Part shown: positions 31,682-40,529 of the stretch, piece by piece | Numbering within the stretch: the first letter of the stretch is position 1 | How the letters are laid out: each line of letters starts with the position of its first letter | Assembly: GCF_025822605.1 (NCBI RefSeq) | Contig: NZ_JACKTY010000048.1 | Location: 28,987-92,986, forward strand | From: Mycolicibacterium komossense | GTDB lineage: Bacteria; Actinomycetota; Actinomycetes; Mycobacteriales; Mycobacteriaceae | Direction of reading: 5' to 3' | DNA length: 64,000 nt | Translations under genes and position numbers: made by a program | The notes under the pieces: model-generated | What the model was told of the DNA's origin: nothing | Database searches by the model: none | What the model saw: only the letters and a program-made list of their open reading frames with translations

Positions 31682-33175
31682 CTAAGGGTCTATGACCAGG
31701 GCGAATGCCTTGTTCTCGATGCCACCGGAACGGTCGACCGCGATGAACTTCTGCTCCACGTATTCATCGATGGCGCCGGGTCCGCCCTCACGGCCCAGCC
31801 CGCTCTCCTTGAATCCGCCGAACGGGTAGGCCGGGTGGATGATGTGCCAGTTGTTCACCCACACCATGCCCGCGTCGAGTCGACGGGCCACCTGCTGCGC
31901 CTCCTCCGCGTCCCCCCAGACGCCGGCCGAGAGTCCGTATCTGGTGTCGTTGGCGACGGCCACGGCCTCGTCGACGGTGTCGTAGGTGAGCACCACCAGG
32001 ACGGGCCCGAATACCTCTTCGCGGGCTACCCGCATGTCGTTGCTGACGTCGACGAAGATCGTCGGCTCGATCCAGTAGCCCTTGTCGAAGCCGGGGCCGG
32101 TCGGGGCCTTTCCGCCAAGGGCGAGGGTGGCGCCCTCGTCGGCTGCGATGCGGAAGTAATCCAGGATGCGGTCCCGCTGGGTGGCCGAGACGATGGGCCC
32201 GATGTGGGTGGTGGGTGCCAACGGGTCGCCGAGCTGTAGCGTCGCTCCACGCGCCACCAGTTTCTCGACGATCTCGTCGCGCCGGGCGGCCGGGATCAGT
32301 AGCCGGGTGCCGGCCTCGCAGGCCTCACCGTTGTTGGCCATGCAGGCGAAAAGTGCCCCGTCGACCGCCATGTCGATATCAGCGCTGTCGAGGATGATGT
32401 TCGCGCCCTTGCCCCCGAGCTCCAGCGTGACGCGCCGGATCGAGTCGGCGGACTGGCGCAGGATGCTCTTGCCCACCGCGGTCGACCCGGTGAACGCGAC
32501 CTTGCGGACATCGGGGTGGCCGGACAGGTGCGCACCCACGGGTTCTCCGTCGCCGGTGACGACGTTGAGTACACCTGGCGGCAGTCCGGCGGCGTCGAAT
32601 TCACGGGCCAGTTCCAGCGGCAGCAGGGGAGCGTGCTCATCGGGTTTGAGGACCACGGAGTTCCCGGCGACCAACGCGGGTCCGATCTTCCACACTGTGG
32701 TCAGCAGCGGGATGTTCCACGGCACGATGGCCGCGACGACCCCGATGGGCTGGCGTACCACGATCCCGTCGGCGGCGATGGGTTCGATTGCGGGACCGGG
32801 GGTTTCCCACTCGTAGGTCTGCGCGATCGCGGCCAGATACTGGAGCTGCCCGACAGACAGGCCGACGTGCAGGGCGCCGGTGATACGGATGGTGGCGCCG
32901 TTCTCCTGCGACTGCAGGGCGGCCAGTTCCTCCCCGCGAGCGGCCAGCCGCAGTGCCACGTCGTTGATCAGCGCGGCGCGCTCCGCGGGTGGGGTGCGTC
33001 GCCAGGTGCCCTCGTCGAAGGAACCCTTGGCGGCGGCCACGGCGGAGTCGACGTGTTCGACGCGGCCTTTGGCCACCGTCGCCACGAGTTCTTCGGTTGC
33101 GGGACTGCGGATTTCGTAGACATCGTCGGTGTCGATCCATTTGCCGTCGATATACATCGAGTAGTGGTTGGGCAC
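31682..33175 (-). CDS. Aldehyde dehydrogenase (NAD-dependent)
   Basis: GTG 33175 is chosen because AAGGAG stands six bases before it; 497 residues, the normal family length. Motifs: PWNIPLLTTVWKIGPALVAGNSVVLKPDEHAPL, FTGSTAVGKSIL, the catalytic Glu in VTLELGGKGANII, the catalytic Cys in NNGEACEAGTRL, and EEVFGPVLVVLTYD with PFGGFKESGLGREGG. It oxidizes an aldehyde to the acid, feeding the adjacent acyl-CoA ligase. Fourth gene of the NTF2-NTF2-FadD-ALDH operon and parallel to the second ALDH at 50.2-51.7 kb. Confidence 0.92.
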   Translation of the reverse strand: MPNHYSMYIDGKWIDTDDVYEIRSPATEELVATVAKGRVEHVDSAVAAAKGSFDEGTWRRTPPAERAALINDVALRLAARGEELAALQSQENGATIRITGALHVGLSVGQLQYLAAIAQTYEWETPGPAIEPIAADGIVVRQPIGVVAAIVPWNIPLLTTVWKIGPALVAGNSVVLKPDEHAPLLPLELAREFDAAGLPPGVLNVVTGDGEPVGAHLSGHPDVRKVAFTGSTAVGKSILRQSADSIRRVTLELGGKGANIILDSADIDMAVDGALFACMANNGEACEAGTRLLIPAARRDEIVEKLVARGATLQLGDPLAPTTHIGPIVSATQRDRILDYFRIAADEGATLALGGKAPTGPGFDKGYWIEPTIFVDVSNDMRVAREEVFGPVLVVLTYDTVDEAVAVANDTRYGLSAGVWGDAEEAQQVARRLDAGMVWVNNWHIIHPAYPFGGFKESGLGREGGPGAIDEYVEQKFIAVDRSGGIENKAFALVIDP

Positions 33176-33189
33176 GTAGAGCTCCTTCG

Positions 33190-34773
33190 TTAGCTGATCT
33201 GGCGGGCGCGGCCCTGCCAATAGGGCGCTCGGAGGGCCTTCTTGTCGACCTTGCCGGCCGGGTTCAGCGGCAGTGTCTCGGCGAAAACGATCGACTTCGG
33301 TGCCGCAACGCTGCCCAGCGCTGCCTTGACGTGGGTGATGAGTTCGGCCTCGGACACCGTGACCGAATCGCGGGTGACGACGACGGCAAGTACTGCCTCG
33401 CCCCACTTCTCGTGCGGAACGCCGATGACCGCGCTCTGGGCCACGGCCGGGTGCTCGGCCAGCGCATCCTCGACCTGACGGGGGAAGACGTTGAAGCCGC
33501 CGCTGACCACCATGTCCTTCTTGCGGTCGACGAGGTAGAGGAAACCGTCGTCGTCAAGGTGGCCGATATCGCCGGTGTGCACCCATCCGTCCCGCAGTGT
33601 CTCCGGGTTGCGCTGCGGATCAAGGTAACTGAGCATCTGACCGAGTTGGCGCGAGCAGATCTCGCCCACCTCGCCGATCGGCAGGTGGTTGTCCTCGTCG
33701 TCCTGGATGCTCACCCGCACCTGGAACATCGGCCGACCCGCCGACGCCAGGTGGGCCGGGTGGTCTACTGCGTGCTCGTTCTTGCGCAGGCACGCCACGT
33801 ATCCGGGCTCGGTACCGGCGTAGGTCTGGATGAAGATCGGCCCGAACACGTCCAGCGCTTCCCGCAGGCGCTCGGGGGCGATCGGCGAGCCGGCGTAGAC
33901 AATCGTCTGCAGCGAGCTCAGATCGAAGTCGCTCCGGTGCGGGTGATCGAGCAACAGGTAGATGATCGTCGGTACGACCGCTGTCGCGGTGATCTTGTGC
34001 CGCTCGATGTTCGTCAGCAGGCCTTCGACATCCAGACCCGCGAGCATTACGTTCGTTCCGCCGCGAACAAAGGTCGGCATCACGAAGATCTGCGAGAAGT
34101 GCGTCAGGGGAGCGCCGTGGGCGAACACCTCGCCGAACCGGATGTCGGCGATCTCCAACCCGGCAGACACGCTGTAGTGGCTCCACGTGAAATGGGAATT
34201 CACCACACCTTTCGGCTCACCGGTGCTGCCGGAGGTGAACAGCACGTACGCCTCGTCGTGTTCGTCGATGGCGACGTTGGGGCGGCTGGCGGGCTGGGCC
34301 TCGACCAGTTCCGCGAAATCGGCGGCATCCACCCGTTCGGTGGTCGCTGCGCCGACCCGGATCAGCGTCTGCAGTTTGGGGAGTTCGTCCCGAATCTGGG
34401 CGACGGCGTCTTCGAACTTCGCGTGGTAGACGAGCGTGGTGGCGTCGGCCTGAGCGAGGTTGGACCGGAAGCCGTCGGCGGTGGCGCGGGTGGGCATCTG
34501 CACCAGTACCGCCCCCGCCGCCCAGATGCCGTGCTGGACCGGGATGAATTCCAGGCAATTGGGCATCAGCAGCCCGACTCGCTCACCCTTTTGCACACCA
34601 GTTGCCAACAGCGCGTTTGCGATTCGGCTACGCCACTGCAGCAGATCGCGGTAGGTCACCGAGCGCTCGTCGCCGAACCCCTCGACGATGGCGGTCCGGT
34701 CCGCGTAGTACGCGCCCGCGCGGTCGAGGACATCGGGCAGCGTGCCCCAGGTGCCGGAGTTGTTCGGAATCAC
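33190..34773 (-). CDS. Acyl-CoA synthetase (AMP-forming, FadD-like)
   Basis: 527 residues. ANL superfamily: P-loop YVLFTSGSTGEPKGV, YAGTEPG at the A5 site, DGWVHTGDIGHLDDDGFLYLVDRKKDMVVSGGFNVFPRQVEDAL, and the catalytic Lys in LPLNPAGKVDKKAL. It activates a carboxylic acid as acyl-adenylate, then CoA thioester. The ATG overlaps the stop of the NTF2-like gene upstream (ATGA), and its stop is 14 bases before the ALDH start. The acid may be the ALDH product. Confidence 0.9.
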   Translation of the reverse strand: MIPNNSGTWGTLPDVLDRAGAYYADRTAIVEGFGDERSVTYRDLLQWRSRIANALLATGVQKGERVGLLMPNCLEFIPVQHGIWAAGAVLVQMPTRATADGFRSNLAQADATTLVYHAKFEDAVAQIRDELPKLQTLIRVGAATTERVDAADFAELVEAQPASRPNVAIDEHDEAYVLFTSGSTGEPKGVVNSHFTWSHYSVSAGLEIADIRFGEVFAHGAPLTHFSQIFVMPTFVRGGTNVMLAGLDVEGLLTNIERHKITATAVVPTIIYLLLDHPHRSDFDLSSLQTIVYAGSPIAPERLREALDVFGPIFIQTYAGTEPGYVACLRKNEHAVDHPAHLASAGRPMFQVRVSIQDDEDNHLPIGEVGEICSRQLGQMLSYLDPQRNPETLRDGWVHTGDIGHLDDDGFLYLVDRKKDMVVSGGFNVFPRQVEDALAEHPAVAQSAVIGVPHEKWGEAVLAVVVTRDSVTVSEAELITHVKAALGSVAAPKSIVFAETLPLNPAGKVDKKALRAPYWQGRARQIS

Positions 34774-35297
34774 CAGCCGGCCAACGAGGCCGGATCGAAA
34801 CCCTCCACCCAGTATTCAGGGGTGATGATCGGCAGCCCCAGCTCCTGCAGGACCGGGGTGTCGTTCCAGTAGGTGGTTTCGCGGGCGATCTTGCCGGCGG
34901 AATCGAGCTGATGCCAGGTGATGCCGCGGGTGCTCAGGGTTTTGCCGCCGGTCGGCACGCCGCGATAGGTGTCCAGCCCGGTGCCGGTCCAGTCCCAGAG
35001 GATGACGACGGCGGGGTTGCCGTTGTCGCCCGCCAGCTGGAACGCCTCGGTCGCGGTGAAGGAGTGGATCCCCGCGCCATTTCCGCGCTCGGAGTTGGCA
35101 TAAGCCGCCAACTTGGGGGTCAGCTCCGCCTTGGTGATCGCGGTGTCGGAGACGTGGTCGGAGTCGGCGTGGTCGTCGTAGACCAAGTCATCGGCGTAGA
35201 GGTCGACGGCGGCGGCCGTGCTGCTGGTCAGCGCGGCGGCCCACCGCGCGGCGTGGTCTTTGGCGAGGTCTGAAGCAAGGGGAGTGGCGAGGCTCAT
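34770..35297 (-). CDS. NTF2-fold (SnoaL/ketosteroid isomerase-like) protein
   Basis: 175 residues. Cone-shaped NTF2 fold signs: an N-terminal helix AARWAAALTSSTAAAVDLYADDLVYDDHA, central strands with NPAVVILWDWTGTGLDTYRGVPTGGKTLSTRGITWHQLDSAGKI, and a WND....ELGLPI ending. It is paralogous to the gene just upstream (same WxW-GVPT-GK-RGIT-ELGLP core). NTF2-fold enzymes include isomerases, cyclases and limonene epoxide hydrolases. It overlaps fadD and lies 12 bases after its paralog. Confidence 0.8.
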   Translation of the reverse strand: MSLATPLASDLAKDHAARWAAALTSSTAAAVDLYADDLVYDDHADSDHVSDTAITKAELTPKLAAYANSERGNGAGIHSFTATEAFQLAGDNGNPAVVILWDWTGTGLDTYRGVPTGGKTLSTRGITWHQLDSAGKIARETTYWNDTPVLQELGLPIITPEYWVEGFDPASLAGW

Positions 35298-35309
35298 CAG
35301 GGATTCCTT

Positions 35310-35762
35310 TCAGACCAGGGCCGGTAGTTTGGCGACGGCACTGGGATCGACGGGCAGGCCGAGCTCGCTGACTGCGGTGGCGCAGTCCCAGAAACTCTCT
35401 TCGCGCTTGATCAGGCCGTTCTCGTCATAGATGTGGAAGGTGATGCCACGGGCGCCGGGCACCTTGCCGTTGGTGGGGACGCCCACGAACGCGGCCGCGG
35501 TGGGTGCGCGCCAGGTCCAGCGGTAGATGGCTGCCTTCTCGTCGCCGACCACTTCGTCGATGCGGAAGTTGTTGATGCCGATGCCGTTCTCGGTGTCGGC
35601 GTTCGCATACGGTGCGAAGACTCGCAGCAGGTCCTCGCGCGACGTGATGGTCTGCCCGAGGATCGGATCCTCGAACAGGAAGCCGTCGGCATACAGTGCG
35701 ACGACGGCTTCGGGACTCTCCCGGAAGGCCTTCAGCCATCTGACGGCGAATGTGTGGCTCAC
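35310..35762 (-). CDS. NTF2-fold (SnoaL-like) protein, paralog
   Basis: GTG 35762 with GAGGAG eight bases upstream gives 150 residues. It shares with its neighbour the core ..VVALYADGFLFEDP.., IYRWTWRAPTAAAFVGVPTNGKVPGARGITFHIYDENGLI and an SELGLPV end. Asp/Glu residues near LFEDPILGQTITSRED could serve as acid-base groups. First gene of the operon running through fadD and ALDH. The tandem pair may form a heterodimer, as some NTF2-fold enzymes do; this is inference. Confidence 0.8.
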   Translation of the reverse strand: MSHTFAVRWLKAFRESPEAVVALYADGFLFEDPILGQTITSREDLLRVFAPYANADTENGIGINNFRIDEVVGDEKAAIYRWTWRAPTAAAFVGVPTNGKVPGARGITFHIYDENGLIKREESFWDCATAVSELGLPVDPSAVAKLPALV

Positions 35763-35852
35763 AGTGATTTCTCCTCGCTGGTGGTACACGACACCTTCGA
35801 CGCTATTGAGCGGGGTGTCCGGTGGCGACTACCGCCGGGAGGAAGCCCGTTG

Positions 35853-35938
35853 CCCTTAGGGGGTAGGTGGGCCTTTCAGCCTGCGTGACCAGCGGTTCGT
35901 CTACCCCGATGCCGGATCGAGTTACCCCCTGTGAGGGG
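35853..35938. promoter_or_regulatory. Divergent promoter region with TACCCC-type repeats
   Basis: The 240-base gap between the NTF2 operon and the acyl-CoA dehydrogenase holds TTAGGGGGTAGG (35856-35867), CTACCCCG (35901-35908) and the inverted repeat CCCCT-GTG-AGGGG (35926-35938). These share a TACCCC core in both orientations and are candidates for the LuxR- or TetR-type regulators encoded nearby. Confidence 0.4.
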
Positions 35939-36002
35939 TGTGCCCGCATATCGCTGCGAGCAGCATCGAAGGGAGTCACAGCACGATCGAGATGGAGCCA
36001 AC

Positions 36003-37241
36003 ATGCTGGAACAGGATTTGACGGACGACGAGTTCGAGCCGTATTTCGCCAAGGCGCAGGAGGTCTCGCAGTTTTTCCGCGAGATCGGCCCGCAGTACGA
36101 CGTGGAGAACACGTTCGCCTACCCGTCGATCGAGGTTTTCAAGAAGTCCGGGCTCGGCGCACTGCCGGTGCCGAAGGCGTTCGGTGGTGCCGGCGCGAAC
36201 ATCCTGCAGGTGTCGAAGGTCGTGTCGGAACTCTCGCGCGGCGACTCGGCGATCACTTTGGCCTACAACATGCACTACATCATGGTGGGCATCGCCGGGA
36301 ACCTGATGACCGAGGAACAGAACCGGTACTGGCTGGGCCGCGTCGCCGAGGGTGAGCTGATGTTCGGGCCGTTCTCCGAGCAACGGGCCGGCTTCTCCGG
36401 CCTGGCCGATATGAAGGCCGTCCCGCAGGCCGGTGGTGGCTGGAAGATCTTCGGTAAGAAGACCTGGGGCACGCTGTGCGAGGCCGCCGACATCATCACC
36501 ACCAACGCCACCGAGACCGATGCCGAAGGCAATCTGCCGGATACCTTCGACGGCCGGGTCGCCGCGGAGAAGCTGTTCATCGGTGAGTTCGAGGTCGACG
36601 AGAACGGTGTCGGCGACGGCCTCCGGATCGAGAAGACCTGGAACGCCTTGGGTATGCACGCCACCGGGACGCAGACCATCGTCTTCGACGGTTACTTTGT
36701 GCCTGAGGACGGCTTCGTCTCACCGTGGCGCGCGGGCGCGTTCGGCGTACTCGAGTGGGCCTCGCTGATGTTCGCCAGCATCTACCTCGGGATGCAGCAA
36801 CGCATCCTGGAAGAGTCGCTGGCCGTACTGTCGAAGAAACACCTCGGTGCCACCTTCGGTGCGATCGTCGCCGCCGACACCGAGGTCAAGAGCGTCGGTC
36901 ACATCATCGACGGCATCGGTGACATGGCGTCGCGGGTCGAGATGTCGCGGCGCGTGCTCTACCAGACCTGTCAGGAGCAGATCGAGGGCAAGGACAAGCT
37001 GTGGGCACCGGAGCTGCGCTTCCCCTACCTCGGCCTGGCCAAGACGTTCGTCGCCGACAACGTCATGCACATGTCGCGCCACGCCATGAGTCTGGTCGGC
37101 GGGTCGTCGTTCCGTAAGGGCACCATTTTCGAACGGCTGTACCGTGATTCGGCGGCGTCGATGTTCCAGCCGCTCAACGGCGACCAGACCAGGACCTACG
37201 TCGGCGAGTTCCTGCTCAATCAGGCCGCAGCCAAGGCTTAA
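36003..37241 (+). CDS. Acyl-CoA dehydrogenase family protein (divergent, DszC-like C-terminus)
   Basis: ATG 36003 has GGAG seven bases upstream; an open frame back to 35931 has no such signal. 412 residues with the ACAD fold: N-terminal helices, LSRGDSAITLAYNMHYIMVG, FSGLADMKAVPQAGGGWKIFGKKTWGTL in the middle beta domain, and a C-terminal helical bundle. The usual YEGT/YEGA segment carrying the catalytic Glu is missing; instead the end reads ERLYRDSAASMFQPLNGDQTRTYVGE, closer to DszC-like flavin monooxygenases. The reaction may therefore be oxygenation or an unusual dehydrogenation. It overlaps the convergent LLM gene by four bases. Confidence 0.85.
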   Translation: MLEQDLTDDEFEPYFAKAQEVSQFFREIGPQYDVENTFAYPSIEVFKKSGLGALPVPKAFGGAGANILQVSKVVSELSRGDSAITLAYNMHYIMVGIAGNLMTEEQNRYWLGRVAEGELMFGPFSEQRAGFSGLADMKAVPQAGGGWKIFGKKTWGTLCEAADIITTNATETDAEGNLPDTFDGRVAAEKLFIGEFEVDENGVGDGLRIEKTWNALGMHATGTQTIVFDGYFVPEDGFVSPWRAGAFGVLEWASLMFASIYLGMQQRILEESLAVLSKKHLGATFGAIVAADTEVKSVGHIIDGIGDMASRVEMSRRVLYQTCQEQIEGKDKLWAPELRFPYLGLAKTFVADNVMHMSRHAMSLVGGSSFRKGTIFERLYRDSAASMFQPLNGDQTRTYVGEFLLNQAAAKA

Positions 37242-38272
37242 CCCGCTCTGACCCCCTCGATGACAGTGGCCTTGGCCGCCTCGTCGAGGGGGTACGGCGT
37301 ATAGAGGGTGAAGCGGTCGACCAGACCGCCGAACCGTCGAACAATCTGCGCCCCAACAGCTTCAGGCTCGCCGACCACCGCAAAGGTGTTCAGCATGTCG
37401 TCGTCGACGAGCCCAGTCATCGCCGCCCAGTCGCCCAACTTCGACAACCGGTGCAACTCGGCGTGCAGATCGCCCCAGCCGTGTAGATCGAGCACACCCC
37501 GGTAGGCCGGCGTGGCCCCGTAGAAGGCGATCTGTCGACGCACCTGTGTGAGCGCTTCGTCGAACTCGGACTGGTCGCCGCCGGTGACGACCAGTCCGGG
37601 GTAGACGACGGTGAAGTGGTCGCGCTTGCGGCAGGAGACGTGCAGACCCTCCTGTACCACCGGCATCGTCACCTCGCGCAGATACCGGGCAGTGGTGAAG
37701 CCGTGTACCAGCAGGCCGTCGGCGACCTCGGCGGTCACTCTCGTCATCTTCGGTCCGACTGCGGCGATCAGCACCGGTGGTGGTCCGTAGGGACTCGGGC
37801 CGGGTGAAAACATCGGCGTCATCAGGGTGTGCCGGTAGTGCTCGCCGCGAAAGTCCAGGCGCTCGCCGCTCTGCCAACTGTTCCAGATCGCGTGCAGCGC
37901 AGCGACATACTCCCGTATCCGCTCGGCAGGCGCCGACCAAGGCATGCCGAATCGGCGGGTGATGTGCGCCTCGATCTGCGAGCCGAGACCCAACACGAAC
38001 CGGCCACCGCTGAATACGTTGAGGTCGTTGGCCACCACTGCCATGCTCATCGGATTGCGTGCGAAGGCGACCGCGACCGCCGTGCCCAGCTGCAGAGTCG
38101 CTGATTTTTCTGCCGCCACCGCTAAGGGCAGGAAGGGATCTCGACTCACCTCGGTGGTCCAGACTCCGTCGTGCCCGATCCGCTCCGCGACCGCGACTTG
38201 CGCAGTCAGCCCGGCAAGGTCCGCACCGCCGGTTCCGTCGATCGAGCCACCGATGTTCGCGTCGATATACAT
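37238..38272 (-). CDS. F420-dependent LLM class oxidoreductase (TIGR03617-like)
   Basis: 344 residues, luciferase-like TIM barrel: VAERIGHDGVWTTEVSRDPFLPLAVAAEKSATLQLGTAVAVAFARNPMSMAVVANDLNVFSGGRFVLGLGSQIEAHITRRFGMPW is the typical mycobacterial F420-dependent pattern, followed by PPVLIAAVGPKMTRVTAEVADGLLVHGF. It would use reduced or oxidized coenzyme F420 on an alcohol, aldehyde or enone. It diverges from the AveC-like membrane gene across about 210 bases. Confidence 0.88.
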   Translation of the reverse strand: MYIDANIGGSIDGTGGADLAGLTAQVAVAERIGHDGVWTTEVSRDPFLPLAVAAEKSATLQLGTAVAVAFARNPMSMAVVANDLNVFSGGRFVLGLGSQIEAHITRRFGMPWSAPAERIREYVAALHAIWNSWQSGERLDFRGEHYRHTLMTPMFSPGPSPYGPPPVLIAAVGPKMTRVTAEVADGLLVHGFTTARYLREVTMPVVQEGLHVSCRKRDHFTVVYPGLVVTGGDQSEFDEALTQVRRQIAFYGATPAYRGVLDLHGWGDLHAELHRLSKLGDWAAMTGLVDDDMLNTFAVVGEPEAVGAQIVRRFGGLVDRFTLYTPYPLDEAAKATVIEGVRAG

Positions 38273-38485
38273 CTCAGATGTCCTGTCAGTAGCGCAACGG
38301 ACGCAGCCGCACGACGATAATCAGGCGGCTCGACAACATGAATGTTCACATGCCGACGGCACCTTTCAAACCCATGTATCCCCAACGGGGAATTCCTCTG
38401 CTCCCGAATAGAGATGTCGGTACGGAGCCTGCTGCGTAACGTGCGCTGGACGAGCCCTGAGAAGGGTCGACCAGAGGAGGAATTC

Positions 38486-39319
38486 GTGGGACGCATGCCG
38501 ATCGACGTGAAGCTGCATGACCTCGATCTGTTGTGGCAGAACATCTTCACGTGGGCCAGTTGGGCCATCGCGCTGGGCATGCTGGTGATCGCCGTCCGGA
38601 TGGGAATCAAGCAGCGCACTCCGTTCTATGCGATCGCGATCCTGGCTGCCGGGGTGGCTGCATACGCAGAACCGCTGTACGACGTCGCCTTTGATCTCTG
38701 GTTCTATGACGCCAATAATGGCCAACCCGGGGCGGGCTTCATGCACTTCTCGGCATTCGGTGTGGTTCAGCCCATTTGGACGCACAGTGGCTACGTCATC
38801 CTCTATGCAATGGCCGTGCTGTACGCCGGACGGCGGATCTACGAGGGCACTTTGGGAATGCGCGGCCTGTTCACGGTGTGGGGCATCGAAGTGCTCGCCT
38901 CGTGTGTGTTCGAGATGGTCGGCACCGGTACGAATGTGTACACCTACTACGGCCCGTATGTCGGCCGGATCTGGAACTACCCGTTCATCATCGGGGTCCT
39001 CGAGGGCACGCAGGTCATCCTGTTCACCGTGGTGGCAGTCCTGGTCTGGCGGAAGGTGTCGACAGGATGGGGACTGTTGAGTCTGTTTGTCGTATTCCCG
39101 ATGACGTTCTTCGGCGCCAACTTCGGCCTGGGTGCCCCGGTGATCATCGCCATGCATCTGGACAATGGGAACGCCACCCCGGGACTCATCGGTGCGGCGA
39201 CAATCCTCTCGATTGGCCTGTGTGCATTCGTGGTCTATGGGCTGAGCCGGTTCCTGCCGGACGGGGCCGTCGCCGACGTTGAGCCGGCGCGCGACCCCCA
39301 GACTGCCGGCGCGGTGTGA
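38486..39319 (+). CDS. Seven-helix membrane protein, possibly AveC/spirocyclase-like
   Basis: GTG 38486 is chosen because AGGAGG stands five bases before it; 277 residues. Seven hydrophobic segments are visible (about 18-37, 43-62, 82-104, 118-138, 154-174, 182-210 and 218-240), linked by aromatic motifs such as FDLWFYDANNGQPGAGFMHFSAFGVVQPIWTHSGY and YTYYGPYVGRIWNYPF. The pattern recalls the AveC spirocyclase family, but I assign this weakly. Its stop overlaps the GTG of an NTF2-fold gene. The two products may act on the same hydrophobic intermediate. Confidence 0.6.
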   Translation: MGRMPIDVKLHDLDLLWQNIFTWASWAIALGMLVIAVRMGIKQRTPFYAIAILAAGVAAYAEPLYDVAFDLWFYDANNGQPGAGFMHFSAFGVVQPIWTHSGYVILYAMAVLYAGRRIYEGTLGMRGLFTVWGIEVLASCVFEMVGTGTNVYTYYGPYVGRIWNYPFIIGVLEGTQVILFTVVAVLVWRKVSTGWGLLSLFVVFPMTFFGANFGLGAPVIIAMHLDNGNATPGLIGAATILSIGLCAFVVYGLSRFLPDGAVADVEPARDPQTAGAV

Positions 39320-39720
39320 GAGTGACTGCTACACAGGACGTCCAGGCTCACTTCCAAAGTTGGGGAACCGGCTTCGACCAACTCTGTGTCTCGTTCCGGG
39401 CGATGCTCGGCACGCAGGGGGAGTGGATCGCCGGGCCGCCGCCGATCCCGATGACGACCGGTGGCGACGAGGCTGTCGGCCTCCTGGAGGGGTTCCGGGA
39501 CAGCTACGATCTGGCCACCATCGATGTCGACGTGCTGCACCTCGGGGAGTCGGACGGCGTGGTCTATAGCGAGCGGATCGACCATCTCGTCGACTCCACC
39601 GGGACGCGGTTCATCTCGTTGCCGGTGGCCGGCATCATGCGCCTCGACGAATCGGGGCAGATCGCGTACTGGCGGGACTACTGGGACATGCGTGAGTTCC
39701 TCGAGCTGCCGACGGCCTAA
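39316..39720 (+). CDS. NTF2-fold protein, limonene-epoxide-hydrolase-like
   Basis: 134 residues from GTG 39316 (GTGA overlap with the membrane gene). The fold pattern includes FRDSYDLATIDVDVLHLGESDGVVYSERIDHLVDSTGTRFISLPVAGIMRLDESGQIAYWRDYWDMREF. The R-x-D and terminal WRDYWD placement match limonene-1,2-epoxide hydrolase-type active sites, where Asp-Arg-Asp activates water. It could hydrolyse or rearrange an epoxide in the pathway. The 3' end overlaps a convergent TetR gene by four bases. Confidence 0.75.
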   Translation: MRVTATQDVQAHFQSWGTGFDQLCVSFRAMLGTQGEWIAGPPPIPMTTGGDEAVGLLEGFRDSYDLATIDVDVLHLGESDGVVYSERIDHLVDSTGTRFISLPVAGIMRLDESGQIAYWRDYWDMREFLELPTA

Positions 39721-40286
39721 CCCGCGATACCGAGGATCGCGCGCGCGGCCTCGGTGAGCAGCACCCGGAGCCGATCCTCGGCCAGTCCGGTGTTGTGGAA
39801 CAGCGGTGACTGGATCGCGCCGATGACCGCGTGCACGACGGCACGGGAATCGGTGTCGGTGAGGTCGGCGCGCTGCTCGTTGACCAGGTGCACCCACTCT
39901 TCGAGATACAGCCGCTGTTTGCGGCGAAGCCGCCTTCGGTCCTCGTCGGGCAGATTGTTGATCTCGTTGTAGTAGACCTGTGCCAACTCGCGGTCGCCGA
40001 CGACGAATTCGACCTGCCCGCTGATCAATTGATCCAGCGCCAGACCCAGATCGGTGGTGCTTTCCAGGATCCGTTGCTCGTCGTGCAGCAGTCCGTCGAT
40101 CACTCGGTCGAACAGGGCAACCAGAACCGCGGACTTGCTCTCGAAATGCCGGTACACCCCGGAGCCCGTGATACCGGCGGCCGCACCGATTTCGGAGATC
40201 GATACCGCGTGAAAGCCCTTGCGGGCCACCAGGTCTGCTGCGGACGTCAGGATCCGGCTCTTACGTTCGGGGTCGCGGGTACGCAC
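39717..40286 (-). CDS. TetR family transcriptional regulator
   Basis: 189 residues. HTH at 10-55 (ILTSAADLVARKGFHAVSISEIGAAAGITGSGVYRHFESKSAVLVALFD); the C-terminal ligand domain starts near 60. Convergent with the AveC-like/NTF2 genes. The 243-base region upstream (40287-40529) contains CATTCATTAC and GTAGTGAATG, nearly inverse copies about 40 bases apart, but no tight palindrome. Target unknown; likely local catabolic genes. Confidence 0.85.
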   Translation of the reverse strand: MRTRDPERKSRILTSAADLVARKGFHAVSISEIGAAAGITGSGVYRHFESKSAVLVALFDRVIDGLLHDEQRILESTTDLGLALDQLISGQVEFVVGDRELAQVYYNEINNLPDEDRRRLRRKQRLYLEEWVHLVNEQRADLTDTDSRAVVHAVIGAIQSPLFHNTGLAEDRLRVLLTEAARAILGIAG

Positions 40287-40529
40287 ATGGGGCGCTGTCT
40301 CACCCAGCGTTTCTGCAGCGATGGGAGTACCTCCAGATGTTCGTGCGCATTCATTACGAGAAGCCTGCGAGCAGGGCGTTCAATTCTGCAGTAGTGAATG
40401 ATGCTACACATTCTGGCGACTGGCCGAGGCTCGATGACGCACAGTCACCGCTGCTATCGGCGGCATATGCCTGTGTCGGATTGGCGCCCCGGACAGTCGG
40501 TGCCTGCTCCACTACGCGCGACGACGGCC

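Noticed and set aside
40287..40529. CATTCATTAC and GTAGTGAATG as a TetR operator
   Set aside because: The copies are about 40 bases apart with one mismatch, too distant for a normal dimer site.
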